The notes under the pieces are model-generated. The model did not search any database, was not told where the DNA came from, and saw nothing but the letters and a program-made list of their open reading frames with translations. This document shows, piece by piece, positions 53,801 to 63,858 of a stretch of DNA of 64,000 nucleotides (positions are counted from its first letter, which is position 1; each line of letters starts with the position of its first letter). The stretch lies in the NCBI RefSeq assembly GCF_950295315.1, contig NC_080171.1:93670817-93734816 (forward strand), given 5' to 3'. The position numbers and the translations under genes are program-made. Origin of the DNA: Erinaceus europaeus. Lineage: Eukaryota > Chordata > Mammalia > Eulipotyphla > Erinaceidae.

Positions 53801-54424
53801 TGGTGTGAGTGAGTGTGGGGGTTGGAGCAGAAGTGGGTAGAGGGTGTGGGTGGAGGAAGAGGCAGCACCAGGCGATCCAGGGCTGCAGAGACCAGATAAG
53901 AAGGACCACAGCCAGAGGAAAGCAGGGGAAGGAAAGACGTTTATAAATCCCTGGGGGAGAAAGCCAGGGAGGCTGCCCCAGGCCTGGGAGAACAATGGGT
54001 ACTTGACTTCAGTGGGTCATTAATGAGACAATTAATGGAAAGAGTAACAGAGGCTTCCCTAGGGAAGACTGAATAAGTGGAATTATTGTGAGTGTGTGGT
54101 GGCTCTAAGGGAGGGCCTGTCCTCGAAGTCCCAGCTGTCCAGCGTGCACACTGCAGCTTCAGGGCTCAGGTATGGGACCTCCTCCAACTCCCCCCACACA
54201 CACCCTGTGCTCCCCACACCCTGGATCCATGCCAACCACCAGATACACCCCAGCTTTTCTGTCCCTGTGTCTTTGCTGCCACCTTTCCCTTCTACCTGGA
54301 CTATCACCCTTTGGTTACTTAGATCAATGGAAACCCTACCCAAGGAGGTAGGGTGGGGGGGGAGGGGAAGGCAGTAAATGTGATGCATCCATCTGCTGCA
54401 GTGGTGAGCCAGGACCTTGTGTTT
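53801..54424. other. Intergenic GC-richer single-copy sequence
   Basis: No element recognised. ORFs at 54092-54377 and on the other strand have no recognisable domain. Confidence 0.45.
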
Positions 54425-54426
54425 CA

Positions 54427-54537
54427 AAGAGAGAGAGAGAGAGAGAGAGGAAGGGAGAAAGAAAGAAAGGAAGGAAGAGGAAGGAAGGAAGGAAGGAAGG
54501 AAGGAAGGAAGGAAGGAAGGAAGGAAGGAAGGAAGGT
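54427..54537. repeat. (GA)n and (GGAA)n microsatellite
   Basis: A GA run, then a mixed purine part, then about 14 GGAA units. All purine on the + strand. Confidence 0.97.
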
Positions 54538-54564
54538 CACCATAAAGAGCAGTGGAATCAGAGT

Positions 54565-54740
54565 AATGGGCTAGCACACTTGGTTGGGTGCACACATTAC
54601 AGTGCACAAGGACTGGGGTTCAAGCCCCCAGTCCCCACCTGTAAGGGGGAAGCTTCATGAGCAGTGAAGCATTGCTGGGGGTGTCTTATCTCCCTGTTTC
54701 CTCAATTACTCTCTCTACCCAAAATAAATCAAGTATTAAA
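54565..54740 (+). mobile_element. SINE-A
   Basis: GGGCTAGCACACTTGGTTGG head (GGTGGTG lost), GGTTCAAGCCCCCAGTCC box, CTACCCAAAATAAATCAAGT tail. Confidence 0.92.
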
Positions 54741-55009
54741 AAAAATTAGAACAACACCAATGTCAAGCCATTTTTTTTAAATGTGTCTCCGAGTCTGTTT
54801 TGCATCACAATTCTATTTGTAGAGAGATTGCTGTAAAAGGGTTATAACATTTATACTGGTGACTGCCACTGGGGATTGATTGGGTAGAAGATTTGAAAGG
54901 CTTCTTAAAATCATCTCATATTTTATAAACATGAGAAACTTGGCAAAATGTTAATTCTGACATGTGGAGATAGGCATAGTTTTTACTGTGAGGTTTTAAC
55001 CCCTGTATT

Positions 55010-55278
55010 TATTTATTTTATATTTATTTATTTTCCCTTTTGTTGCCTTTGTTTTTTTTTTATTGTTGTATTGTTGTTATTGCTGTCATCGTTGTTAGAT
55101 AGGACAGAGAGAAATGGAGAGAGGAGGGGAAGACAGGGGGAGAGAAAGATAGACACCTGCAGACTTGTTTCAACGCTTGTGAAGTGACTCCTGTGCAGGT
55201 GGGGAGCCGGGGGCTTGAACCGGGATCCTTATACCAGTCCTTGCACTTCGCGCCACGCTGTGCTACCGCCTGACTCCC
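55010..55278 (-). mobile_element. SINE-B
   Basis: Tail complement TATTTATTTATTTTCCCTTT, body, box complement GGCTTGAACCGGGATCC, head complement CTACCGCCTGACTCCC. Confidence 0.95.
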
Positions 55279-55415
55279 TATTTATTTATTTATTTAACCA
55301 GAGCACTGTTCAGCTCTGGCTTATGATGGTGTGGAGGATTGAACCTGGGACTTTGGAGCCTCAGGCATGAGAGTCTGTTTGCATAACCATTATGCTATCT
55401 ACCCTCCACCCTTAA
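55279..55415 (-). mobile_element. SINE-D
   Basis: Directly abuts the SINE-B. AACCAGAGCACTGTTCAGCT, GGATTGAACCTGGGACTTTG and TGCATAACCATTATGCTATC. Confidence 0.95.
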
Positions 55416-55439
55416 TTTTTTTTTTTTAAGCTGGAGAGA

Positions 55440-55680
55440 GAATCTGTCCTCTAGACTTTGCTCCAATGTCACCTCCAACAGGAAGTCTTCCAAGAACCCA
55501 TTCAACAACCTATGACACCAAATTGTCAGGGCCCAAGCACTTTCACATTCATGTTTCTTTCTGTGATACCCATGTGCTGTCTTCCATCACTGGACTGGAG
55601 CCCCTGCATGACAGGGACTTTTAGCAGCAGGCCAACACAGGGGGATCACTAGGGAGTGACTGTACACTGAACCTAGTTTG
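55440..55680 (+). mobile_element. L2-like fragment
   Basis: GCTCCAATGTCACCTCCAAC, CAGGAAGTCTTCCAAGAACC and GCATGACAGGGACTTTTAGC are typical L2 landmarks in order. Confidence 0.75.
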
Positions 55681-56030
55681 TCCACCTACCACTGTAGAAA
55701 GCAAACTACAAAGGCTCTGGTCACATCTCAGATCCCATACACGATCATTTGTGGGGGTAGAGGTAACGGATTTATAGCTGGGTACCTGAAATTTAAAGGG
55801 AGGGATTTGAATTCTAGGGATCTAGTGAGAATATCCAGACATGTGCTGGGAAGAAAGAGGAAGTCTTGTTTGCTTTGATGGGAAAGTCACTGCTCCTTAG
55901 CTGGTTGGTTGTTACAACCTTGCTGTTAACAGAATCTTAAGCTAGAGTCCGATATAGTTGCCCTCACCCATCCCAGTAAAGCAGAGACTTTAACAACTTT
56001 TAACAACTTCCACCCATTGAAGGAACACCT
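55681..56030. other. Intergenic single-copy sequence
   Basis: No repeat or gene recognised, apart from a small tandem repeat of TTTAACAACTT near 55989-56009. Confidence 0.45.
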
Positions 56031-56031
56031 G

Positions 56032-56236
56032 GGAGGCCGAGTGGTGGCACACCTGGCAGAGAACATGAGCTACAATGTACAAGGACCCAGTTTCAAACCC
56101 CTGGTCCCCACCTGCAGGGGGGAAAGCTTCATGAGAGGTGAAGCAGTGCTGCAGGTATTTCATTTACTCTCTCCCTCTGTATTTCTCCCTACTCTACAGC
56201 TCTTTCTCTATCTCTATCCAATAATTAAATATTGAA
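56032..56236 (+). mobile_element. SINE-A
   Basis: GGGAGGCCGAGTGGTGGCAC head, CACCTGCAGGGGGGAAAGCT body, TCTATCCAATAATTAAATAT tail. Confidence 0.93.
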
Positions 56237-56339
56237 AAAAGCACCTGATTTCCACCAGTCCCCTGCGAATCCCAGTTGCAGGTACAACAGGGTGGACCAC
56301 TACAGAGGCAGAAACATCTGGTTTAATTGTCATGATTGC

Positions 56340-56455
56340 CCTCTGGACTTAGATTTCATCGCCTTTATTTTGAAAAGGAAGACTCAGAAAGGTTTGCTCA
56401 AAGTCACAGAATAGCAGCGAGTGTTGGACCTGGGACTGAAGTCTGACCTATTAGG
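56340..56455 (-). mobile_element. MIR fragment
   Basis: GAAGACTCAGAAAGGTTTGC and CAAAGTCACAGAATAGCAGC. Confidence 0.6.
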
Positions 56456-57180
56456 TGGAGAATATGTCTTGAGTCTGGGTGGTAGGATGCTCTTTCGATT
56501 TCTAGGCAAACCTCCCATTGTACTAAAGGGGATACTAAGGTGCACACAAGAGGGAAGAGGTGCAGGACCCAGAGATCCTGTCTTTTTTTTTTTTTTTTTT
56601 TTTTTTGACTCTCCAGCTTCCTTGTGGGGTCTACCACATAACAGGGCAGACTTAATTTCCCTGGGCCCTTAGGGTACATAAAACACTGTGGTTTGGGGAG
56701 CAATAAGGGACTGAGGAACTTAAGGCTGAAGAGAGCAAATGACTCACAAGGTTCTTCTGATGTCAGCAAGTCCATGCCTAAAAAAGCAGCCTCATGATCC
56801 ACAGAATCTCTTTAATAAATTCTCGAGCTCTCTTGACTCCAACTTTAGAACCTATTTTGGTATAGGTTGAATGATTGGTAGTCAAATCTAGAACAGATTG
56901 TAAACTATAAATTAGAATGCTTCCACATAGATACAGATCTGTTGAATGCTGGATTGAGGAACGAATGAATGAATGGCTACCAGACAGATTTTGACCTCCC
57001 TTGACTACCACTCTGGTTTTCCTTCCACTACTCCATCACATCTGGTCAGATTAATTATCTTATCATGCCATGACTTTGCTCAAAAGCTCTCAGTAGCTCC
57101 ACATTGGTTGGTTGAATAGCTACCTAATCAGTCTTAGCTCTGAGCTGGTCTCCTTACAATAAACTCTTAAAAAAAAAAAA
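56456..57180. other. Intergenic sequence with poly(T) run and L2 trace
   Basis: Poly(T) of about 25 at 56582-56606. An L2-like piece lies at 57035-57160 (GACTTTGCTCAAAAGCTCTC). No gene recognised. Confidence 0.5.
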
Positions 57181-57186
57181 GAAAAA

Positions 57187-57465
57187 GGGGAGTCAGGCTG
57201 TAGTGCAGTGGATTAAGCGCACATGGCATAAAGTCCAAGGACTGGCATAAGGATCCCAGTTCGAGCCCCCGGCTCCCCACCTGCAGGGGAGTCACTTCAC
57301 AGGCGGTGAAGCAGGTCTGTAGATGTCTCTCTTTCTCTCCCCCTCTGTCTTCCCCTCCTCTCTCCATTTCTCTCTGTCCTATCTAACAACGACATCAATA
57401 ACAACAATAATAACTACAACAACAATAAAAAAACAAGGGCAACAAAAGGGAAAAATTAATTAATT
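57187..57465 (+). mobile_element. SINE-B
   Basis: GGGGAGTCAGGCTGTAGTGC head, CAGTTCGAGCCCCCGGCTCC box, AATTAATTAATTAAATTTT tail. Confidence 0.96.
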
Positions 57466-57670
57466 AAATTTTAAAAAGTGGTCACTGAAGAAAAAAGTTA
57501 AAAAAAAAGAAAAAGGATTATTTCATTTATTTATTTTATGAGAAGGCAACCAGAATACTGTCCAACTTTGCCTTACATGGTGCTAGGAATCTGGATCAAG
57601 TTTAAGGCCTCAGGCATGCAAACCTTCTCCTCTATAGCAAACCTATCTCCCCCTCAAGCTTGATGAACCT
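57466..57670. other. A-rich spacer and a diverged SINE remnant
   Basis: TTATTTTATGAGAAGGCAAC to AACCTATCTCCCCCTCAAGC looks like an old antisense tRNA-type SINE. Confidence 0.35.
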
Positions 57671-58455
57671 TTCAAAATACAAACCATGCCACTCTTCCCT
57701 CGGAGGCTCCCTATCACCCTTGGAAAAACAAAAAAACAAACAAATAAACAAAAAACAGATTCTGCCACAATGTCTTTACTACAAGGTTTGTTTGATCTGG
57801 ATCTTCTTCCCTCTTCCCAACCCCATCACCTGCCAGACACTCCCTGTTGTTCTGACTATAACTCATTGTATTGTCTTTCCTTTCCCACCTCATTCCTGCC
57901 ATGCCAGGGCCTCTGCACATGCCCTCCTCTGTGCCAGAGACACCCCAGACTCAATTCCTTTTCATTCAAAAGCTTCTGTTTTTAGAGTTGAATCTAATGC
58001 TCCTGCCTCTATGCAGCCTTCCCAGAACCCCCCCCCCCCCCAGATTGGGTTAGTGCTCCCAGCTCTGCACTATGCATTCAGTTATGTGACACCTCTTCAG
58101 TGGTTGTCTCCTGCCCAGACTGTGAACTCCAAGTGGATAGGGATGTGGTTGTTACCATTGCATAACCAGTGCTAGAAGGAAGCCTGGTAGGGACTGGGCG
58201 GTGGTGCATCCGGTTGAGGACATGTTTTGGTGCACAAGGACCTGGGTTCAAGCCCCCAGTCCCCACCTGCAGGGGGAAAACTTTGAGGGGTGAAGCAGTG
58301 TGACAGGTGTCCCTATGTCTCTCTTCCTCTCTATCATCTCCTTCCTTCTCAATTTCAGGCTGTCTCTATCCAATAAATAAAGATAATAAAAAAATCAAGG
58401 AAGCCTGGTACACAACGTGCACTTAACAAGCACCTGCTGAATGACTGAATATAGG
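57671..58455 (+). mobile_element. L2 region split by SINE-A
   Basis: CCTGCCATGCCAGGGCCTCT, GCTCCTGCCTCTATGCAGCC, GACTGTGAACTCCAAGTGG, and after the SINE CAAGCACCTGCTGAATGACT are L2 3' landmarks in order. The 171-codon ORF at 57660-58175 is inside it. A poly(C) run lies at 58028-58041. Confidence 0.85.
58190..58396 (+). mobile_element. SINE-A with perfect 14-bp TSD
   Basis: GGGACTGGGCGGTGGTGCAT head, GGGTTCAAGCCCCCAGTCC box, CTATCCAATAAATAAAGATA tail. AAGGAAGCCTGGTA is identical at 58176-58189 and 58397-58410. Confidence 0.97.
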
Positions 58456-58541
58456 TGTCTGCTCACTGAAAATGATGTATGTAGGCTGGTCTGAGTGCAG
58501 TGGTGTTTACACTTAATTGATCACAGCCAGCTACAGATTTC

Positions 58542-58845
58542 TGGAAGTCGGGTGGTAGGGCAGAGGATTAAGCACACGTGGTGCAAAGCACAAGGACCAG
58601 CATAAGGATCCCAGTTTGAGCCCCGGGCTCCCCACCTGCAGGGGAGTCACTTCACAGGTGGTGAAGCAGGTCTCCAGGTGTCTAACTTTCTCTCCCCCTC
58701 TCTGTCTTCCCCTCCTCTCTCCATTTCTCTATCCAATGACGACATCAATAACAACAACCATAATAACTACAACAACAGTAAAACAAAACAAAAAAAAAAA
58801 CAAGGACAACAAAGGGAAAATAAATAAATATTTAAAAAATTAAAA
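58542..58845 (+). mobile_element. SINE-B
   Basis: GGAAGTCGGGTGGTAGGGCA head, CAGTTTGAGCCCCGGGCTCC box, GGGAAAATAAATAAATATTT tail. Confidence 0.95.
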
Positions 58846-59229
58846 AAAAGAAAATAACGAATGTAGTCAGCCCCCTCCCTTTTTTTCCTTTTATCACTTT
58901 ATGAAGGGAAGGACACATCGTTCATAGTATAGTTGTTGACAAGTCAACTCATTTATTGAGCATGTATTCAGTGTTAGGCCAGTGTTAGATGGTTTCTTCA
59001 AAACCACCATGAAGCCACCCCCATCTCATGGTGTACACAGACTACTTCAAAGAGGCAGGTACTCAACAGATAAAGAAGCAGAGCAGTGCAAAGCTTGCAG
59101 TGTTGTCCCGGAGTGTTTGTATTGGGGGTGTGTGGCTAGGTTAGGTGGGGGTAGTTAGCGGGGTGCCTGCAGGAGGAGGAGGTGACATTTCAATGTGTGG
59201 GGTGGGTGGGGTGAGGCAAGACTCCTAAG
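58846..59229. other. Intergenic single-copy sequence
   Basis: No repeat recognised. GC content rises toward 59150. Confidence 0.5.
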
Positions 59230-59990
59230 AAACAAAGAGCTTCTCCTCTACTTTGCTGGTTCACAGTCCCGGGCCCCCCAATCCTCCCTGCCTTTCTGGG
59301 CGGGGGCGAGGAAAGTAGAAGAGGCCTCTCGCGGGGCTTTTGAGGCTGTTTCGAAAGACCGAAGCTGCTTTCCACTGCAGCTGTGATTGGGCTCACTCTG
59401 CGTGGCGAGAGGCGGCGATTGCTTTGTGCACGGAGGCTGATTGTGGCCGGGCGATTGGCACCCACAGACCGAGGCCGCCAGGGTTTACCACGCACCCCCA
59501 GCACGGCGGCAGGCCGTGTGCAACGCGCCAGCCCAATCTCGCCTCCTATATTCAGAGTTGATTAGACGCTATTTCTGCCTGGATTTTCAGAAGGCTCAAG
59601 AGCTTTTTTAATCACTACAGTGGCTCATTACGGTTTTGCAGTGACACTCATGTCCTTCAGTTCTCTTCTCAGATTAGATTCTATAGTCAGATGAATATTG
59701 GATGATTTCATTACATACAAATGCAATCAACAGTTTTGCATAAATTTCTTCTCTTTTCTTGAGTTTCAATTGACCCCAGCACCCATGGTGGCAGGCGCGA
59801 TCCACATGCAAATGAGCTGGGTTTGCAGCCGCAGAGAGGGGCCTGGAGGAGGCTGCACTTGCACCAGCTTGGGGAGGGAAGCCAGCCTTCGATTGCTCAG
59901 GCTTTGGGAGAGGTGCCTGGGAAGATGGGGCACCGCTCCAGGGAGTAACTTGTATAGCCGAGGGCACCCCCTTTTGGGGTGATGTTCCTG
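59230..59990. promoter_or_regulatory. Candidate regulatory block: CpG-rich with CCAAT, homeobox-type and octamer motifs
   Basis: No interspersed repeat is recognisable across about 760 bp, which is rare in this window. The first part (59260-59545) has roughly 25 CpG in 290 bp, against very few elsewhere. It carries CCAAT or inverted CCAAT at 59386, 59454 and 59533 and further GATTG motifs. The centre (59550-59760) is AT-rich with homeodomain-like GTTGATTAGAC at 59558. The last part has a perfect octamer ATGCAAAT at 59806-59813 and TTTGCAT at 59735. No long ORF with splice sites is present. It may be an enhancer or the promoter of an unannotated transcript; conservation could not be tested. 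Confidence 0.45.
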
Positions 59991-60071
59991 CATCTGAACT
60001 GAGACACAGGGGTGCTCAGAGTGGGACAGAGGATAGACTGTGGAGTGCCCGCCAGGGTGTGCTCAGACCAC

Positions 60072-60101
60072 GGGGGGGGGGGGGGGGGGCGGGGAGGGGG
60101 C
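60072..60101 (+). repeat. Poly(G) run
   Basis: Eighteen G, one C, then further G-runs. It could form quadruplex structures. Confidence 0.9.
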
Positions 60102-60344
60102 AGTGGGTGTTTGGCAGGTGCTGCAGAAGCAATTCAATAGCTTAGCAACCTGTAGGGTCTTAACAGCACATTCCTGTAGGCTGTTAACTCTAAGCCAATG
60201 CATGCTGTTCCATAGTCATCACTGTTATTTCTTCTGAAAGGTGTACACTGTGGTCATGCGGACAATTGGTGAAGGTGGAATGCTAGCTCAAGGAAGACGG
60301 GACAGTTTGGATATTGGCAACCGTCCTTACAGCACTTGCCTCCC

Positions 60345-61135
60345 CTCTTTTTTCTTGCCTTTCTCTCTTCTCCCCTCCCCTCTTCTTTTACCCTCTCTTC
60401 CCCTCCCTTCCCCTCTCCTTCCCTTCCTTCCTCTCCCCTCCCCTCCTCTCCCCTCTCCTCCCCTCCCCTCCCCTCCCCTCCCCTCCCCTCCTCTCCCCTC
60501 CTCTCCCCTCCCCTCCCCTCCTCTCCCCTCCTCTCCCCTCCTCTCCCCTCCTCTCCCCTCCTCTCCTCTTTCCCCTCCCCTCCTCTCCTCTTTCTCCTCC
60601 CCTCCCCCTCCCCTCCTCTCCTCTCCTCTTTCTCCTCCCCTCCCCCTCCCCTCCTCTCCTCTTTCTCCTCCCCTCCCCCTCCTCTCCTCTCCTCTTTCTC
60701 CTCCCCTCCCCCTCCCCTCCTCTCCTCTTTCTCCTCCCCTCCCCCTCCCCTCCTCTCCTCTTTCTCCTCCCCTCCCCCTCCCCTCCTCTCCTCTCCTCTT
60801 TCCCCTCCCCTCCCCCTCCCCTCCTCTCCTCTTTCCCCTCCCCTCCCCCTCCCCTCCTCTCCTTTCCTTTCCCCTCCCCCTCTCCCCTCCCCTCCCCTCC
60901 TCTCCTCTTTCCCCTCCTCTCCTCTCCCCTCCCCCTCTCCCCTCCCCCCTCCCCTCCTCTCCCCTCCCCCTCTCCCCTCCTCTTTCACCTCCCCTCCCCT
61001 CCTTTTTCCCCTCCCCTCCTCTTCTCTTTCCCCTCCCCTCCCCTCCCCTCCCCTCCCCTCCCCTCCCCTCTCCTCTCCTCTCCTCTCCTCTCCTCTCCTC
61101 TCCTCTCCTTTCTTTTCTTTTCTTTCTTCCTTCTT
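60345..61135. repeat. Polypyrimidine tract with higher-order repeats, about 790 bp
   Basis: Apart from a few G or A bases at its edges the + strand is almost purely C and T. Early units are CCCT/CTCCC; between about 60570 and 60860 a longer unit of 31-38 bp (TCCTCTCCTCTTTCTCCTCC then CCTCCCCCTCCCC) recurs about eight times; the end is a CTCCT run. ORFs of 244-348 codons on both strands follow from the lack of stop codons in such sequence and are not genes. Confidence 0.98.
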
Positions 61136-61928
61136 CTGAGTGGAGGGGCAAGGTAGTCTCAGGATTGGGTGTCTGAAGAACCAATTGTCTCAGGACTGAA
61201 TCCTTCCCACCACATTTCTCCTGAGAAGTCTGGCAGTGTTTGTTCACTCTTAGAGCTGAGGAGCTCTCTCTCTCTGTGGGGAGAATCTTCAGGTGATGAG
61301 GTACTTTCTTTGACCCTTCTGCCCTGGCCCTGTGTTTTGGGCCCACTGTCCACTTCTGCTCCCCTGGCCTCATGGCACACTGAGGTCATCAGTTGTGACT
61401 TTGCTCTGCTCGAGTCCCCTTACCTAGGGCTGGTCTTCTCCCCCAACAGTAACCTCCAGCCACCACCCCAGATGCTCCTGGTTAGTGTGATGGTTCACAG
61501 TCCAGGCTTGAATGTAGTTCAGACATGAGGCCTGGAGATAATGTAGGCAAAGGTGTGTGTGGTCAGGGACCCAGAACTAAGTAACATCTGTGCCCCCTCA
61601 TGGCAGAGGATGGGGAAGGAAAGTTGGGGGCCAGAAGTTAAACCCGAGGGACTTCCAGGACAAGGTTTGACATGTCAAACCTTAATTCCTGAAGTAGGTT
61701 CCTTATAAAAGATCTCCACATAAACAAAGACATGCCACACACCATGTAGGGGGTCAGGGACCCAGAGAGAGGCATGGGAATCCATCTGGGTTGTGATGGG
61801 AGCCATAATAGATATCCCATATCCAGAAATGAATACCACCACAGCATGGGCACAAATGAGTCATTCTTGCTGCCATAACCCCAAGCTGGGCTCCTTCTAC
61901 TGCTCACAGCCCCCTAGATGACGATTAT
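61136..61928. other. Intergenic single-copy sequence
   Basis: No repeat or gene recognised. ORFs at 61169-61528 and 61638-61907 have no recognisable domain or splice context. Confidence 0.45.
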
Positions 61929-61940
61929 AAAGATACAGGG

Positions 61941-62215
61941 GGGAGTCGGGAGTAGCGCAGCGGGTTAAGGGCAGGTGGCTCGAAGCGCAAGGACCTGCAG
62001 AACGAACCCGGTTCGAGCCCCCGGCTCCCCACCTGTAGGGGAGTCGCTTCACAGGCGGTGAAGCAGGTCTGCAGGTGTCTCTCTTTCTCTCCCCCCTCTG
62101 TCTTCCTCTCCTCTCTCCACTTCTCCCTGTCCTATCCAACAACAATGACAGCAATAACAACGATAAACTACAAGGGCAACAAAAGGGAAAATAAATAAAT
62201 ATAAAAAAATTGGAA
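61941..62215 (+). mobile_element. SINE-B, young-looking copy
   Basis: GGGAGTCGGGAGTAGCGCAG head, GGTTCGAGCCCCCGGCTCCC box and several intact CpG suggest little decay. TSD AAAGATACAGGG at 61929-61940 and about 62219-62230. Confidence 0.96.
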
Positions 62216-62230
62216 AACAAAGATACAGGG

Positions 62231-62514
62231 CTGTGGACTGAGACCTTTCCTTCACCATTCTGTCCTCTGTGCAGTCACCAAGATGCCATCTTCCCTGCGT
62301 AAGTGGGTTTCCCATGTTGCCTGGGCATCTGCCTTCTTTCGCTTCTCCATTCTCCCTTTCCCTAGGCTCTTCTCTTAATCCGGACCTCTGCGCTTCTCTC
62401 TTCTGTCTCTTCCTATCTCTATCTTTGGGTCTTTCTCTCTCTTCTCTGTCCCTTGATGTTCTCTTATTAGGAAATAAGCATTATCACCTCCATCTTGCTT
62501 TTCACATATATGCT
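62231..62514. other. Intergenic sequence, pyrimidine-rich
   Basis: TCTCTCTTCTGTCTCTTCCT and similar low-complexity text; no gene. Confidence 0.45.
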
Positions 62515-62517
62515 TTT

Positions 62518-62692
62518 AAAAAAATACTTTATTTTATTTTTGAGAGAGATGGAGAGAGAGAGATACAGAGAGAAACACCAAAGCACTGCTCAGCTCTGGC
62601 TAATGGTGGTGTGGGGAATTGAACCTGGGACTTAGGAGCCTCAGGCATGAAAGTTTGTTTGTATAACCATTATGCTATCTTCCCTGCCCCCA
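62518..62692 (-). mobile_element. SINE-D
   Basis: TTATTTTTGAGAGAGATGGA tail complement, GCACTGCTCAGCTCTGGCTA, GGGAATTGAACCTGGGACTT, ATAACCATTATGCTATCTTC. Confidence 0.94.
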
Positions 62693-63010
62693 TATAAACA
62701 CTTCTTAAATTCTCTCACTTCGCACTTTTGCCTCATCTCCTAATACTAAAGGATATTAAACTGGGATCCTGTCACATAGACTTCTAGAAAATAAAATTAA
62801 ATAAAATAAAACTAGGAAACTGTCATGCAGACCTCTAGAAAAGGTATTGCTTAATATCATCTCAAGGGACATGTGCAAGGGACACACCTCCAGGCCCTGG
62901 TAATTCATTCTGTGTGACATTATCCCTTCTCACCCACTTTCCCACTACCCTTTATAAATCCTGAGTTAACCTGACAGTAAGATTTTTTTTAATTTTAATT
63001 TTATTTTTTG
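62693..63010. other. Intergenic single-copy sequence
   Basis: Contains a local duplication: AAACTGGGATCCTGTCACATAG with CTTCTAGAAAA, and AAACTGTCATGCAGACCTCTA, at 62758-62790 and 62817-62840. Confidence 0.45.
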
Positions 63011-63011
63011 G

Positions 63012-63172
63012 TTTAAAAAAGATTTCTTAACGTTAGGGCTAGAGAAAGAGAGAGGGAGAGAGAGAGAGAAAGCGAGAACACTAGAGCATAACTCTGACAC
63101 ATGCAATGCTGCGGATTGAACTAGAGACCTCATATTTGGGAGTCCAGAGATCTAGCTACAACACTAGGCCGC
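63012..63172 (-). mobile_element. SINE-C, diverged
   Basis: CTCTGACACATGCAATGCTG and GGATTGAACTAGAGACCTCA follow the SINE-C complement. Confidence 0.75.
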
Positions 63173-63237
63173 AAGATGGTTTTTTGAGATATGTGTCTGT
63201 TATCTTCTCAGGACCCTGAATAGACCTGTTTTTCTTA

Positions 63238-63742
63238 TACCAACTTATTTATTTATTTGATAGAGACAAAGAGAAATTGAGAGGGAAGGGGTCAGAGAGA
63301 GATGGCGAGAAGCAGAGACTAAGGGGCTGGGCAGTGGTGCACCTGGGTATGTGCACATGTTACCTTGAGCAAGGACCTAGGTTCAAGCTCCCACTCCCCA
63401 CTTGTAGATAGTAAGCTTCACAGTGGTAAAGCAGGTCTACAGCCCCCCCCTCCTCTCTGTCTCTTCCTCCTCTCGCAATTTCTCTCTATTCTTTCAAATA
63501 AAGGGGGGGGGAGGAATGGAAAAAATGGCTGCTGGGAGTGGTGGATTTATTGTGCAAGCACCAAGCCCCAGTGATAACCCTGGTGGCCAGAGAAAGGGGT
63601 GGGGGGCAGAGACCGACCTACAGCACTGCTTCACTGCTTCACTGCTTATAAAACTTCCCAGCTTGTAGGTGGGGACTGGGAGCTTAAACCCAGGTCCTTG
63701 TGCACTGTGACATGTATACCCTATTGGATGCCCCACCTGACT
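63238..63742 (-). mobile_element. SINE-A split by a sense SINE-A
   Basis: Tail complement TTATTTGATAGAGACAAAGA before the insert; CAGCACTGCTTCACTGCTTC, GAGCTTAAACCCAGGTCCTT and GGATGCCCCACCTGACTC after it. Confidence 0.9.
63322..63602 (+). mobile_element. SINE-A with 3' module, nested
   Basis: GGGGCTGGGCAGTGGTGCAC head, GGTTCAAGCTCCCACTCC box, then the module ATGGCTGCTGGGAGTGGTGG to GATAACCCTGGTGGCCAG. TSD approximately GCAGAGAC at 63311 and 63606. Confidence 0.92.
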
Positions 63743-63810
63743 CTCCTTATACTAACTCTTAACTCTCTACTGATTGATCTTCTGGCAGAGAGAACTTTCA
63801 GCTATATATA

Positions 63811-63815
63811 TTCTT

Positions 63816-63858
<43 letters not shown>
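63811..63858. repeat. (CTAT)n microsatellite
   Basis: About twelve CTAT units. Confidence 0.97.

Noticed and set aside
54083..54607. Antisense ORF of 174 codons
   Set aside because: About a quarter of it is the GGAA microsatellite (Pro/Ser/Phe repeats); no splice context.
57660..58175. ORF of 171 codons
   Set aside because: It lies within an old L2 fragment and crosses a poly(C) run; no L2 protein domain is readable.
59190..59565. ORFs in the CpG-rich block, possibly a first coding exon
   Set aside because: No ORF joins a convincing donor with codon bias, and no known protein start is recognised. A non-coding regulatory role fits better.
60241..61373. Overlapping ORFs of 244-348 codons on both strands
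   Set aside because: All fall in the polypyrimidine tract. C/T-only or G/A-rich sequence has almost no stop codons, and the translations are Pro/Ser/Leu or Arg/Gly/Glu runs without a domain.
6232..63602. Many tRNA-like A/B boxes that could be tRNA genes
   Set aside because: They occur inside SINEs with poly(A) tails and TSDs and lack a closing acceptor stem, so they are SINE promoters rather than tRNA genes.
63811..63858. Evenly spaced short repeats resembling an array
   Set aside because: A plain CTAT microsatellite with no spacers; not CRISPR.
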